DNA of 64,000 bases from positions 2,976,001 to 3,040,000 of the forward strand of contig NZ_CP012069.2 of NCBI RefSeq assembly GCF_001189515.2, written 5' to 3'. Positions 34,714 to 42,359 of this stretch are shown one piece after another. The first letter of the stretch is position 1, and each line of letters opens with the position of its first letter. A model generated the notes under the pieces. That model did not search any database, was not told the origin of the DNA, and saw only the letters and a program-made list of their open reading frames with translations. This DNA is from Olsenella sp. oral taxon 807 (GTDB lineage Bacteria > Actinomycetota > Coriobacteriia > Coriobacteriales > Atopobiaceae). Position numbers and translations under genes: made by a program.

Positions 34714-35328
34714 TTACGAAAATCTGAGCAGGCCCTCCCATCCGCTGTTAAAGAACTGCGCCAGCTCGGCAACGTAGCGTTTCGCCTTATCCCGCTCCAT
34801 GTCGTGGACGACGGTCTCGAAGACAGCCGTGAAATACGCGCTCGTTATCATGTGGTGGAGCTCGATGCTCACCTCGCCCTCGAGTCTGCCCGCCTGGCGC
34901 AGCTCCTCATAGAAGCGTTGCGTCCGCTCGACGTCGAGCTCGACGAGGTCGTGCACGTAGGTCTCGTAGCGCGTCCCCTCGGAGCAGCACAGCACGAGCT
35001 TGAAGGCATCGAAGTTGTCGTAGACAAAATCCAAGAACGCATCGAGGTATTCGGTCGACAGCCGTCGGCTAAAGGCCGCCCTGCCTTCTGGGATGAGGTC
35101 GAAATGCGCCTCTTGTGCCTTGCGAAACTGGTCCAAAAGGCCGTCGGCCGCCGGAGAGACTATGGCGTCGAACAGGTCGGCCTTGCTCTGGTAGTAACCA
35201 TAGAAGGCCCCTTGGGTGAACCCTGCCTCGCGCACGATGGCGCGTAGCGACGCGCTCTTGAAGCCCTTGGCGAGAAACTCCCGCTTGCCGGCCTCGACTA
35301 TCTTCTGTTGTGTTTCTGAGAGCCCCAC
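34714..35328 (-). CDS. TetR/AcrR-family transcriptional regulator
   Basis: The 204-residue protein starts VGLSETQQKIVEAGKREFLA and has the N-terminal TetR helix-turn-helix (ASLRAIVREAGFTQGAFYGY, residues ~28-47), then an all-helical ligand/dimer domain. The GTG at 35328 is supported by GGAGGGAT just upstream; the long upstream extension is Pro/Ala-rich noise. A 34-bp perfect palindrome lies only ten bases before the start codon, so autorepression of the whole tetR-ABC-ECF operon is very likely (inference). Confidence 0.92.
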   Translation of the reverse strand: MGLSETQQKIVEAGKREFLAKGFKSASLRAIVREAGFTQGAFYGYYQSKADLFDAIVSPAADGLLDQFRKAQEAHFDLIPEGRAAFSRRLSTEYLDAFLDFVYDNFDAFKLVLCCSEGTRYETYVHDLVELDVERTQRFYEELRQAGRLEGEVSIELHHMITSAYFTAVFETVVHDMERDKAKRYVAELAQFFNSGWEGLLRFS

Positions 35329-35337
35329 GATCCCTCC

Positions 35338-35371
35338 GTATGTATCAGTGATATATATCACTGATACATAC
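35338..35371. promoter_or_regulatory. 34-bp perfect palindrome, likely TetR operator
   Basis: From G35338 to C35371 the sequence is its own reverse complement, with arm GTATGTATCAGTGATAT. It lies directly upstream of tetR and overlaps the ribosome-binding region on its left side. Length and position fit a TetR-family operator. Confidence 0.85.
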
Positions 35372-35384
35372 CACAGGACGACAT

Positions 35385-35630
35385 TGATGTCAACGCGTGA
35401 TGCGGGCGGAGCGTGCGGCGCGGGCGGGGCGTGGGCGGTGGGTGCGGCGTAGGCGGCGTGCGATGCGGGCAGGGCGTGGGCGGTGTGCGGCGTGGGCGAC
35501 GAGGACAGGGCGTGTGCGCGTGGCGCGGCGGTGGGGCGTGGTGCGGGCGGGGCGTGGGCAGGATGCGCGGCGGTGGGATGCTGCACAGGATGCGGGCGTG
35601 GGGCGCGGCACAGGATGCGCGGAGGCACGA
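35385..35630. repeat. G-rich low-complexity tract
   Basis: About 245 bases made almost entirely of G, C and short GCGGGC/GGGCGT/GTGCGG steps, with many runs of three or four G on the plus strand. Frames through it encode only Ala/Pro/His or Gly/Arg/Val runs. It may form G-quadruplexes. It lies between the TetR operator and the second palindrome cluster. Confidence 0.75.
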
Positions 35631-35804
35631 TGTGAGTGATTCACTCACATCGTCAGCACGAAGTGAGTGATTTTCTCGCACTCGGCAACACAAGTTGAGA
35701 GAGTCGAACTTGTAAAACTCCAGGTCAGAGCCTTACTGAAAGTAGACTCGATGTGAGTGATTCACTCACATCGCGATGAGGAAGTGAGTGATTCACTCAC
35801 ATCG
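35629..35804. repeat. GTGAGTGA-type palindromes, cluster 2
   Basis: Full palindromes built on GTGAGTGATTCACTCAC lie at about 35629-35652, 35752-35775 and 35780-35803; the first two have GAT/ATC arms and the third a mixed GAA/ATC pair. A half site (GAAGTGAGTGATT) lies near 35660. They are the same family as at 24.9-25.0 kb. Confidence 0.8.
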
Positions 35805-35995
35805 CGATGAGGAGGTGCGCGCGTGCTGTGCACTCCTCGAGGTTCACTGCGCCTGATCTCATATTGTCGTCCTTGCCGCATACCCTGTGTGGCGTAGCCT
35901 TGCACTTCTTGATGAGTCCGTATGCGGGCCTGACCGCTTCCGCATGCGCGCGCTAGACTTCCAGGCGAGAATCATGAGGAACCTAGCGCGGCGAC

Positions 35996-36145
35996 ATGTC
36001 CAGCATATTTGCCCGGTTCAAACTGTCGGCCATCAAGCTGTGCCACACGATACGTATCCGATGGGTGATCCGACTCCTTACAAACGCGCTCTTTCGGGTC
36101 AGCCCGAAGAGCGAAAAAAATTTGGCTCTTCGGGGGTTAGTGTAG
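35996..36145 (+). CDS. Possible 49-residue basic peptide or remnant
   Basis: ATG 35996 opens a 49-codon frame ending TAG 36143-36145. The product is basic and amphipathic (MSSIFARFKLSAIKLCHTIR, then RWVIRLLTNALF). It has no ribosome-binding site I would call strong. An ABC ATPase remnant lies 400 bp downstream, so this could be a relic of the same locus or a small peptide gene. Weakly supported. Confidence 0.2.
   Translation: MSSIFARFKLSAIKLCHTIRIRWVIRLLTNALFRVSPKSEKNLALRGLV
36103..36134. terminator. Hairpin with A/T-rich loop
   Basis: CCCGAAGAGC (36103-36112) pairs perfectly with GCTCTTCGGG (36125-36134) around a GAAAAAAATTTG loop. There is no T-run after it; role uncertain. Confidence 0.35.
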
Positions 36146-36168
36146 GTTGACGCCTCGGTGAATCGCGT

Positions 36169-36480
36169 CGCAACAGTGTACACAAGTGCCCCAAAACGGC
36201 GCCGAGAGACCGTTTTCGCTGATTTGTGTACACTCCCGCGTTCTCACGTCTGTCCACAACGGCGCAACAGTGTACACAAATGACCCGAAACTGTGCCGAG
36301 AGGTCATTTTAGCCAATCTGTGTACACTCCTGCGTCCCCCACCCATGCCCGCTCGCGCGACCGGGTGGGGCTAGGGGCTCCACGACATCGACGGCCCCAT
36401 GAACCTCGTGATGCCAGGGTGCTCGGACCTGAGGCCCACGCCGCCGGGGCGGTGACGCAACCACCAACCTACACGAACTC
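36169..36480 (-). repeat. Long copy of the GTGTACAC dispersed repeat, inverse orientation
   Basis: Two units (36169-36240 and 36263-36334) are read on the minus strand as GGAGTGTACACA ... TTGTGTACACTGTTGCG. They are separated by a spacer containing GACAGACGTGAGA, as in the pair at 2.5 kb. Similarity continues to about 36480, including GCTCGGACCTGAGG. Inner stems differ between units while pairing is kept, for example AAATGACC with GGGTCATTT in the unit nearer 36.3 kb. Confidence 0.75.
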
Positions 36481-36537
36481 ACGGAGCCTCTTAGTTGGGG
36501 CAGCCAACTGCAGAGCTACTCCGAGCTGCGGAAAAGC

Positions 36538-36912
36538 GATCTGGCAGCTCATCAAGCCCGATTTAATCGTCTTGAGCAGATACGAGCAGAGCAGGCGTAT
36601 AAACGAAGTCGAAAAAACCTCAAGAGAGTTGGGCTTGACGGGCGCGCGCGGGAGCTCGCGTCGGTGTTGTCTGGTGGTGAGAGACAACGTTGTTAGGGCC
36701 AATCGGTTTTGCGCGCGCCATGTTCAAGCATGCTGACGTACTGTACGCCGACGAGCCGACGGCTTCGCTCGACAAAGCCAACCGCCAGATGGTCATCGAC
36801 CTCATATGCCAGCGTGCTAGCGAGGGGACGACCGTCATCATTGGCGACCCATGACGACGATCTGGCAAAGATTGCGGACGCAAACTTTGCCATGGGAAGC
36901 TCCGCAGGATAG
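36538..36912 (+). pseudogene. ABC transporter ATPase remnant with two frameshifts
   Basis: Frame 1 (36538-36696) ends in VGLDGRARELASVLSGGERQ, an ABC signature motif, then stops. After a frame change 36720-36854 reads ADVLYADEPTASLDKANRQM, a Walker B/D-loop, and stops. A second change restores THDDDLAKIADANFAMG to TAG 36910-36912. Joined, these three pieces reconstruct the second half of an ATPase of the MacB/lantibiotic-export type. The Walker A part is missing. It is clearly broken and has no intact permease next to it. Confidence 0.8.
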
Positions 36913-37118
36913 CTCTCATGACATCAGCTGCTACTGCGACAGCTGCCCGCAGCATCGCACTCGATGCCACTTGGTGTTACAAGAACCGGCAAATGTGTGG
37001 TGTCGGGGAAGCGTGTGACATTTGGCGGCACCTGGTGGCACGTTTTGAGGTTGCGCTCCACTTGGTGTCGCCGGGCGCCGCGCGTAAGACGGTGGGCTCG
37101 CAGGCCCCCTAATCCTGC

Positions 37119-39119
37119 CTAGCCCCTGCTAGTGGGTGCCGTGCCCCTAGGCCCGTCTTTGGTGTTTCCGCCCTTGTTGCCCTGCGATCCTCCGGGCGGG
37201 TTCGTTGTCCCCGTTGGAGCGGTCGGGCCGCCGCCGCTGGTCGAACCGCCGCCACCGGACGGGCCGCCGCCACTACCGGTCGGGCTGCCGCCAGCGGATG
37301 GGCCAGCGGGCCTTCCCATGCCGCCGGAGACGTTGCTGTACGTTATGCCGTCAAGCGTGACGTCAATCGAATTCGATCCGACCTTAAGTGTGTACGACTT
37401 TCCTTGTTCGACGCCAGGGGCGCTTACCAGCACGCAAGCAAAGCTCTTCTGCGCCACGTAGCTGCAGAGCACCTTGCCCGAGGAGTCGCTCAGGGTGACG
37501 GTATCGCCGGTATTTCCGTTAGCGGAGACGAGCATGCTGCCTTGCGTGGATGAGTTGCCAAACCCCTCGGCCATGCCGGTCGAGCCGAGTGCCACCACTG
37601 TGCCACCCGTGATGGTAGCCGTGGAGCCGTCCCCATAGTCGATTGCTGAGTCGCCATCGCTCGTGGGCCCATTTACGTAGACCTCGCCGCCGCTCACCTC
37701 AAGTGCGCCGTTGGAGTCGAGGCCGTCACCATCTGCCTTGACCGTCAGGGTTCCGCCGGTTATGAGCAGGTAGGCTGACTCGTCGGCGCCAGCCGCCATG
37801 CCGCCCTTACCTTCTTGTGGAGGCGCACTGTCGCCCTGGCCACCCTGTCTGCCTTGTGGGGGCGTACTGTCGCCCCGGCCACCCTGGGGTGGCGTACTGT
37901 CGCCCCGGCCACCCTGATCTTGGGCCGGGGGTTCCTGCCCGCCCGTCATCTGCCCGCCACCTGACGTGCCCGGCCTGTCGGAGCCGGTGGCTTTGTTCTT
38001 GGAGGAGTCATCGCCCGTGTCGGAGGAGCTGTCCGAGTCATCGGGGTCGCCTGAGGCGTTCACCCCATCGTCGCTGGCCACCACGTCCTGCGTTCCTCCG
38101 GCAATGGTGACGCGCGCACCCTCAAGGCCCTCGTTGCTCTTGGTGACGGTGATGTCGCCGCCGTTCACGCTAAGGTCACTCTCGGCATGCAGGCCATCGT
38201 CGCCCGCAGAGACCGTGATGGTGCCGCCGTCGACACGCAGCACGTAGTTTGCGTCGAACCCGTCACTCTCTGCGGTGATGTCGAGGCTACCACCGGCGAC
38301 ATAGATGTAGCCGAGCTTCGAGTTCTTGTCGTTTTTCGCGTGGATGCCATCGGTGCCTGCGCGTAAGGTATAGCTACCCCCAGCGATGCGTACCGAGTCG
38401 TTTGCCTGGATGGCATGCTTTGCTGCGGTGACCGTTGCGCTGCCCGAGGCCAGCACCACGTCATCCTTGCAGACGATGCCATTGCCCTCTGCGCTCGAGA
38501 CCGCAAGTGAGCCACCTCCGTTCACGGTAAGGTCGGATCTGGAGAAGACGGCGCCGTCGATCGCGCTGTCATCTGCGGCTGCATAGGCGCCGCTGGTCGC
38601 CAGCGTGTTCTCGCTGCCGTCGGCTAGGGTGAGAAAGACCTTGTCGGCCTTGGCCACATGGAGAGCGGCTGAGTTCGCGCTGGTCACAGTTGCGCCACTG
38701 AGCACGAGCTGCACCTTGTCCGCCTCGTTGGCCTCGACCTTGATCTGTCCCTCGCTCAGCGTGCCGGATATGAGGTAGGTTCCAGCTGCCGTGATGGTGA
38801 CGGTGTTCCCGCTCACGGTCGCTCCGTCGCCTGTGACGGTCGTGCCTCCGTCCGAGAGGGCTATCCTTGTCGCCTTGGACTCGTCGTAGCTCCCATCGAG
38901 GTCGCGGTCGCTGAAGGCGTTCGAGACGTCTATCGTTTGAGTGTACTTCGTCGAGACCGATGGGGCGGCGGCAGTCGACGCATCGCTTGGCGTGGACGTG
39001 GCCGATAGGGTCGAGCCCGTCGAGCAGGCCATGAGCGGCAGCGTCGTCAGTGAGAGGGCAAGTCCACAGCTGACAGTACGGTAGAACAGGCCGTTTGCTC
39101 TCTGTTTGCTAAATCTCAT
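37119..39119 (-). CDS. Cthe_2159-like carbohydrate-binding lipoprotein
   Basis: The 666-residue protein has a signal sequence with lipobox-like LPLMACS, placing the modified cysteine near residue 32. A long right-handed beta-helix-like body follows, with repeated blocks (DGIHAKNDKN, DGFDANYVLRVDGG, DDGLHAESDLSVNGG, DGLDSNGALEVSGG). This is the pattern of the Cthe_2159 carbohydrate-binding family (DUF4353). A disordered insert rich in GGRGDSTPPQ-type repeats sits at about 390-450, and the C-terminus is Gly/Pro/Ser-rich. It is probably tethered to the membrane and exposed. It follows the DUF4956 and VTC genes, overlapping the former by 11 bases. Confidence 0.82.
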   Translation of the reverse strand: MRFSKQRANGLFYRTVSCGLALSLTTLPLMACSTGSTLSATSTPSDASTAAAPSVSTKYTQTIDVSNAFSDRDLDGSYDESKATRIALSDGGTTVTGDGATVSGNTVTITAAGTYLISGTLSEGQIKVEANEADKVQLVLSGATVTSANSAALHVAKADKVFLTLADGSENTLATSGAYAAADDSAIDGAVFSRSDLTVNGGGSLAVSSAEGNGIVCKDDVVLASGSATVTAAKHAIQANDSVRIAGGSYTLRAGTDGIHAKNDKNSKLGYIYVAGGSLDITAESDGFDANYVLRVDGGTITVSAGDDGLHAESDLSVNGGDITVTKSNEGLEGARVTIAGGTQDVVASDDGVNASGDPDDSDSSSDTGDDSSKNKATGSDRPGTSGGGQMTGGQEPPAQDQGGRGDSTPPQGGRGDSTPPQGRQGGQGDSAPPQEGKGGMAAGADESAYLLITGGTLTVKADGDGLDSNGALEVSGGEVYVNGPTSDGDSAIDYGDGSTATITGGTVVALGSTGMAEGFGNSSTQGSMLVSANGNTGDTVTLSDSSGKVLCSYVAQKSFACVLVSAPGVEQGKSYTLKVGSNSIDVTLDGITYSNVSGGMGRPAGPSAGGSPTGSGGGPSGGGGSTSGGGPTAPTGTTNPPGGSQGNKGGNTKDGPRGTAPTSRG

Positions 39120-39792
39120 CGTTTGACACCTCCTGGTGGGTGATGGCTATCTCGAGGTTGCCGTTGCGGCAGCGTAGCTCGTCTATCATCTTGCGCTCGC
39201 ATCCGAGCGACTTGAGGTCCATGTCATAGGTGAGCTTGTAGAGGCTTCCCATGCCCGCCGTCTTCACCGAGGCCAGCTCGTGGCGGGTCGTGTACCTCTC
39301 GATGCAGTCATCAAGGAGGTCGAAGCGCTCAAGCTCCTCTGGCACGGTGATGCGCAGCGTGCGTGCGGTGTCAGAGCGGGCAAGTCCCAGGCCCGTGACC
39401 TGCAGGACAAGGTTCATGCCACCAATGAGCACGGTGACGAGAACGGCAAGGGCAACGTAGCCCATGCCACACACCAGACCGACGCACATAGACAGGAAGA
39501 TGAAGGCGATGTCACGCGCCTTGCCCGGCACGCTCCTGAAGCGCACCAGGCTGAAACCACCCGCGACGGCGACGCCGGCGCCTACGTTACCATTCACCAT
39601 CATGATCACGACGGCGACAATGGCGGGCAGCGTCGCCGTCGTGATGACGAAGCTGCGGGTGAAGCGGCTGCGGAAGCAGTAGGTCCATGAGAGCGCGAGG
39701 CCCAGGACCATGGCACTCACGACCGAGATGAGAAAGGCTGTGTAGGAGACGGTGGTCGTGGTGGTTGAGCTGAAGAACAGTGAGTCGAACAT
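39109..39792 (-). CDS. DUF4956 membrane protein
   Basis: The 227-residue protein starts MFDSLFFSSTTTTTVSYTAF and has four to five membrane spans in its first ~130 residues. The conserved VNGNVGAGVAVAGGFSLVRF, RSVPGKARDIAFIFLSM block typical of DUF4956 follows, then a soluble alpha/beta tail. I start it at ATG 39792, behind GGGAGC; the longer open frame overlaps the VTC gene. DUF4956, VTC and Cthe_2159-like proteins commonly travel together (family knowledge), suggesting a shared envelope function that is not yet defined. Confidence 0.85.
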   Translation of the reverse strand: MFDSLFFSSTTTTTVSYTAFLISVVSAMVLGLALSWTYCFRSRFTRSFVITTATLPAIVAVVIMMVNGNVGAGVAVAGGFSLVRFRSVPGKARDIAFIFLSMCVGLVCGMGYVALAVLVTVLIGGMNLVLQVTGLGLARSDTARTLRITVPEELERFDLLDDCIERYTTRHELASVKTAGMGSLYKLTYDMDLKSLGCERKMIDELRCRNGNLEIAITHQEVSNDEI

Positions 39793-40637
39793 CTTGAGGC
39801 TCCCTTCGTGAGACTGGCCCAGGATCGGGCGGTTGCCGTCGAGTGATGTTCGGGATGGTGCTCGCCGTGGGACCTGGCGGGCGGCCCGGCTCCCGAGCGC
39901 AGGGGTACCTGAGCAAACGAGGCTACCCTGGTCGGATCCCAGACGATGGGCCTCTCGATTGCCTGCTGAAGGAGCCACGCGCTACAGTACTTCGAGAACG
40001 AGACCCTGTGGATGTGCTCAGAGGCGAGAAAGCCGACCATCCAGAGGGGAAGGGCGCCGGCGCACTTGAGCTCCATCAGGCTCATGGTCTCATCCAAAAG
40101 CGAACGTCCCTCGCTGCTGCCCTTAAGCGTCACCTCCTCCCAGCGGCAGCGCACGCGCCTGTCGAGGGTGATGCGAAAGTCCTGGTTGGCCATGTCGTAG
40201 TATGCCTCGCGATCGCAGATGATGAGCATCGCGGGCCGGAGGTCCTCATACATGGATGCTGTGAACGCGATCTCGCGCTCTATCTGGCTTGTTGGGATCT
40301 TGCTGCCGCGTAGCACCGCGTCTGCGGCCGCAAGTGGTAGCGTCACACGCCGCTTGTAGACCACGCCATCGAACTTCTTCTTGAGCTCGAGGAACACCAA
40401 GGTTGTGTCGCATGCCTCCCGGTAGCTGCGAATACGCAGCTTCTCCTTGTAGGCGGGTCTCTCGGACGAGCGCCTAGCTAGCAGGTGCGTTGGGGTGTCG
40501 TAGTAGAGGCTTCTCACGGTGGAGGGCCCATGGACGTCTGGCCTCATGTGGGAGGCCATGAGTATCTTGAGCCGTGAGCGTTGCCTGCTGGTCAGATGGT
40601 ACTTTGCCTCGTAGCGCCTGAAGACTGTCTGTGTCAT
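39717..40637 (-). CDS. VTC-domain (polyphosphate polymerase-like) protein
   Basis: The 306-residue product has the VTC/CYTH-like tunnel fold signature: FRRYEAKYHLT at the start, RSLYYDTP, YKEKLRIRSYR, VFLELKKKFDGVVYKRR and LMELKC. In yeast Vtc4 this fold makes polyphosphate from ATP; bacterial members beside DUF4956 have unproven activity. ATG 40637 follows GAGGTAG. The last ~60 residues lose family character (Ser/Pro/His-rich) and overlap the DUF4956 gene by 76 bases, so a frameshift or natural extension near 39.85 kb is possible. First gene of the three-gene minus-strand operon. Confidence 0.85.
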   Translation of the reverse strand: MTQTVFRRYEAKYHLTSRQRSRLKILMASHMRPDVHGPSTVRSLYYDTPTHLLARRSSERPAYKEKLRIRSYREACDTTLVFLELKKKFDGVVYKRRVTLPLAAADAVLRGSKIPTSQIEREIAFTASMYEDLRPAMLIICDREAYYDMANQDFRITLDRRVRCRWEEVTLKGSSEGRSLLDETMSLMELKCAGALPLWMVGFLASEHIHRVSFSKYCSAWLLQQAIERPIVWDPTRVASFAQVPLRSGAGPPARSHGEHHPEHHSTATARSWASLTKGASRCSTHCSSAQPPRPPSPTQPFSSRS

Positions 40638-40858
40638 GGCTACCTCCTCACCGAATGCATCGGGTGTTGGTAGGGGGTAGTATGCACTCTCGGTCTTTAA
40701 GATATCCAAAAGAATAAGACCTCCCATAAAAGGGAGACGTCCATCGGCCAAAGCTGAAAATGCTGGTGGAGCCGTGCGTCCTTGAAGCTGATGCGACAGG
40801 ATTTGGGTTTACGGCACGCTGAGCTGGCGCCGAGCCGAGACATACGCCGCACCAGCTG

Positions 40859-40887
40859 CGGACAGATGGCGGCACCATAGCTATACT
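40859..40887 (+). promoter_or_regulatory. Possible promoter of the third DUF4143 gene
   Basis: CGGACA (40859-40864) and TATACT (40882-40887) are spaced by 17 bp and lie 59 bp before the ATG at 40946. Based only on consensus resemblance. Confidence 0.35.
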
Positions 40888-40945
40888 AAGAATATGCGCC
40901 ATATGTGTCAAAAAATATCAACAAGGCGGAATAGAACGGAGGCAC

Positions 40946-42238
40946 ATGCGCATCAAACGTGACAAGTACCTCGATGACCTCAAGCTACGCATGGGCAACG
41001 GCATGATCAAGGTCATAACGGGCATCCGTAGGTGTGGTAAGACCTACCTTCTGTTTGAGCTCTTTGGTGCCTACCTGCGAAGCCTTGGTGTTGACGAGGC
41101 ACACCTGATAGAGATCGCCCTCGATGACGACCAGTTTGAGGACCTGCGAGATCCCAAGGCGCTCTCCCACCACATCAGGGAGAGGGTCGCAGATGACGAC
41201 GGGCAGTACTACGTCCTTCTCGACGAGGTTCAGTATGCCATGAGCAGTGAGGAGCTAAAGGACAAGGATAGTCCCCCAAGGCTCTACGGGGTGCTCAATG
41301 GTCTGCTGCGCCTGCGCAATGTCGATGTCTATGTGACCGGCAGCAACTCGAAGTTGCTGTCAAGTGACGTTATGACCGAGTTTCGTGGGCGGGGCGATCG
41401 GGTGCACGTGCGCCCATTTTCCTTTGCCGAGTTCATGCAAGCATACGAGGGTGACGTCTATCATGGCTGGGCCGAGTACGTGACGTACGGCGGCATGCCG
41501 CTCGCGTGCGCCATGAGGTCCGACGAGCAGAGGGCCAGGTATCTGGAGGACCTATTTGCCGAGACGTATATGAAGGATATCATCGCCCGAAACGGGATCG
41601 TCAAGACCCAAGAGCTCGACGATCTCATTGACGTGCTCGCTTCCTGCATCGGCTCCCTCACCAACCCCTCGAGGATCGAGGCGACGTTCAAGAGCGAGCT
41701 GCACTCGGACATCTCACGAAACACTATCTATACTTATATAGAGTACCTAAAGGACTCATTCCTTATCGAGGAGAGCGGGCGCTTTGACGTGAAGGGACGC
41801 AGGCATATTGGCAGTCCAAGGAAATACTACTTTGAGGACATAGGACTGCGCAATGCCCGCCTTGGGTTTCGTCAGGTGGAGGAGACCCATATCATGGAGA
41901 ACATCGTCTACAACGAGCTGTGCTTGCGTGGGTATGTCGTCGATGTCGGCGTGGTGGAGAAGCGCGTGCGTGATGGAAAGGGAAGGCAGGTCCGCAAGCA
42001 GCTCGAGTGTGACTTTGTGGCAAACAAGGGGAGCGAGCGACTCTATGTGCAGTCTGCCTTCCAGATTCCCACGCGGGCCAAGGAGGAGGCCGAGAAGGCA
42101 TCGCTTCTCGAGATCGCAGACAGCTTCAAGAAGGTGGTCCTCGTGCGTGACGTGCTAAAGTCCCGCTGGGACGAGAACGGCATCCTCACCATGAGCGTCT
42201 ATGACTTCCTGCTCGACCCGAACAGCCTGAGACTCTGA
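40946..42238 (+). CDS. AAA ATPase with DUF4143 domain (paralog 3)
   Basis: The 430-residue protein has Walker A GIRRCGKTYLL near residues 26-36, Walker B YVLLDEVQYA, VTGSNSKLLSSD and a C-terminal DUF4143 domain with LECDFVANKG. It is closer in layout to paralog 1 (11483-12673) than to paralog 2: both begin with MR-[LI]-K-R and share GIRR, TGSN and PFSF-[SA]-EF. ACGGAGG at 40937-40942 supports the start. A strong hairpin follows the stop. Stand-alone gene, function unknown. Confidence 0.86.
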   Translation: MRIKRDKYLDDLKLRMGNGMIKVITGIRRCGKTYLLFELFGAYLRSLGVDEAHLIEIALDDDQFEDLRDPKALSHHIRERVADDDGQYYVLLDEVQYAMSSEELKDKDSPPRLYGVLNGLLRLRNVDVYVTGSNSKLLSSDVMTEFRGRGDRVHVRPFSFAEFMQAYEGDVYHGWAEYVTYGGMPLACAMRSDEQRARYLEDLFAETYMKDIIARNGIVKTQELDDLIDVLASCIGSLTNPSRIEATFKSELHSDISRNTIYTYIEYLKDSFLIEESGRFDVKGRRHIGSPRKYYFEDIGLRNARLGFRQVEETHIMENIVYNELCLRGYVVDVGVVEKRVRDGKGRQVRKQLECDFVANKGSERLYVQSAFQIPTRAKEEAEKASLLEIADSFKKVVLVRDVLKSRWDENGILTMSVYDFLLDPNSLRL

Positions 42239-42240
42239 GC

Positions 42241-42277
42241 CCCCCGCCAGCGCGAGGCTCTGCGGCGCTGGCGGGGG
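42241..42277. terminator. GC-rich bidirectional hairpin between convergent genes
   Basis: CCCCCGCCAGCGC (42241-42253) pairs perfectly over 13 bp with GCGCTGGCGGGGG (42265-42277). It lies between the DUF4143 gene and the end of rtcB, which converge here. There is no T-run. Confidence 0.6.
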
Positions 42278-42359
42278 CTCGCGCTTGCGTGAGCGCGGGG
42301 CCTGTGGTCGGCAGGCGCCTGCGGCGGGCGGGGGCTGCCGCAGGTCGCGAGCCGCGCCC

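Noticed and set aside
35329-35628. N-terminal extension of the TetR frame
   Set aside because: Pro/Ala/His-rich translation of the G-rich tract and operator; GTG 35328 has a good ribosome-binding site.
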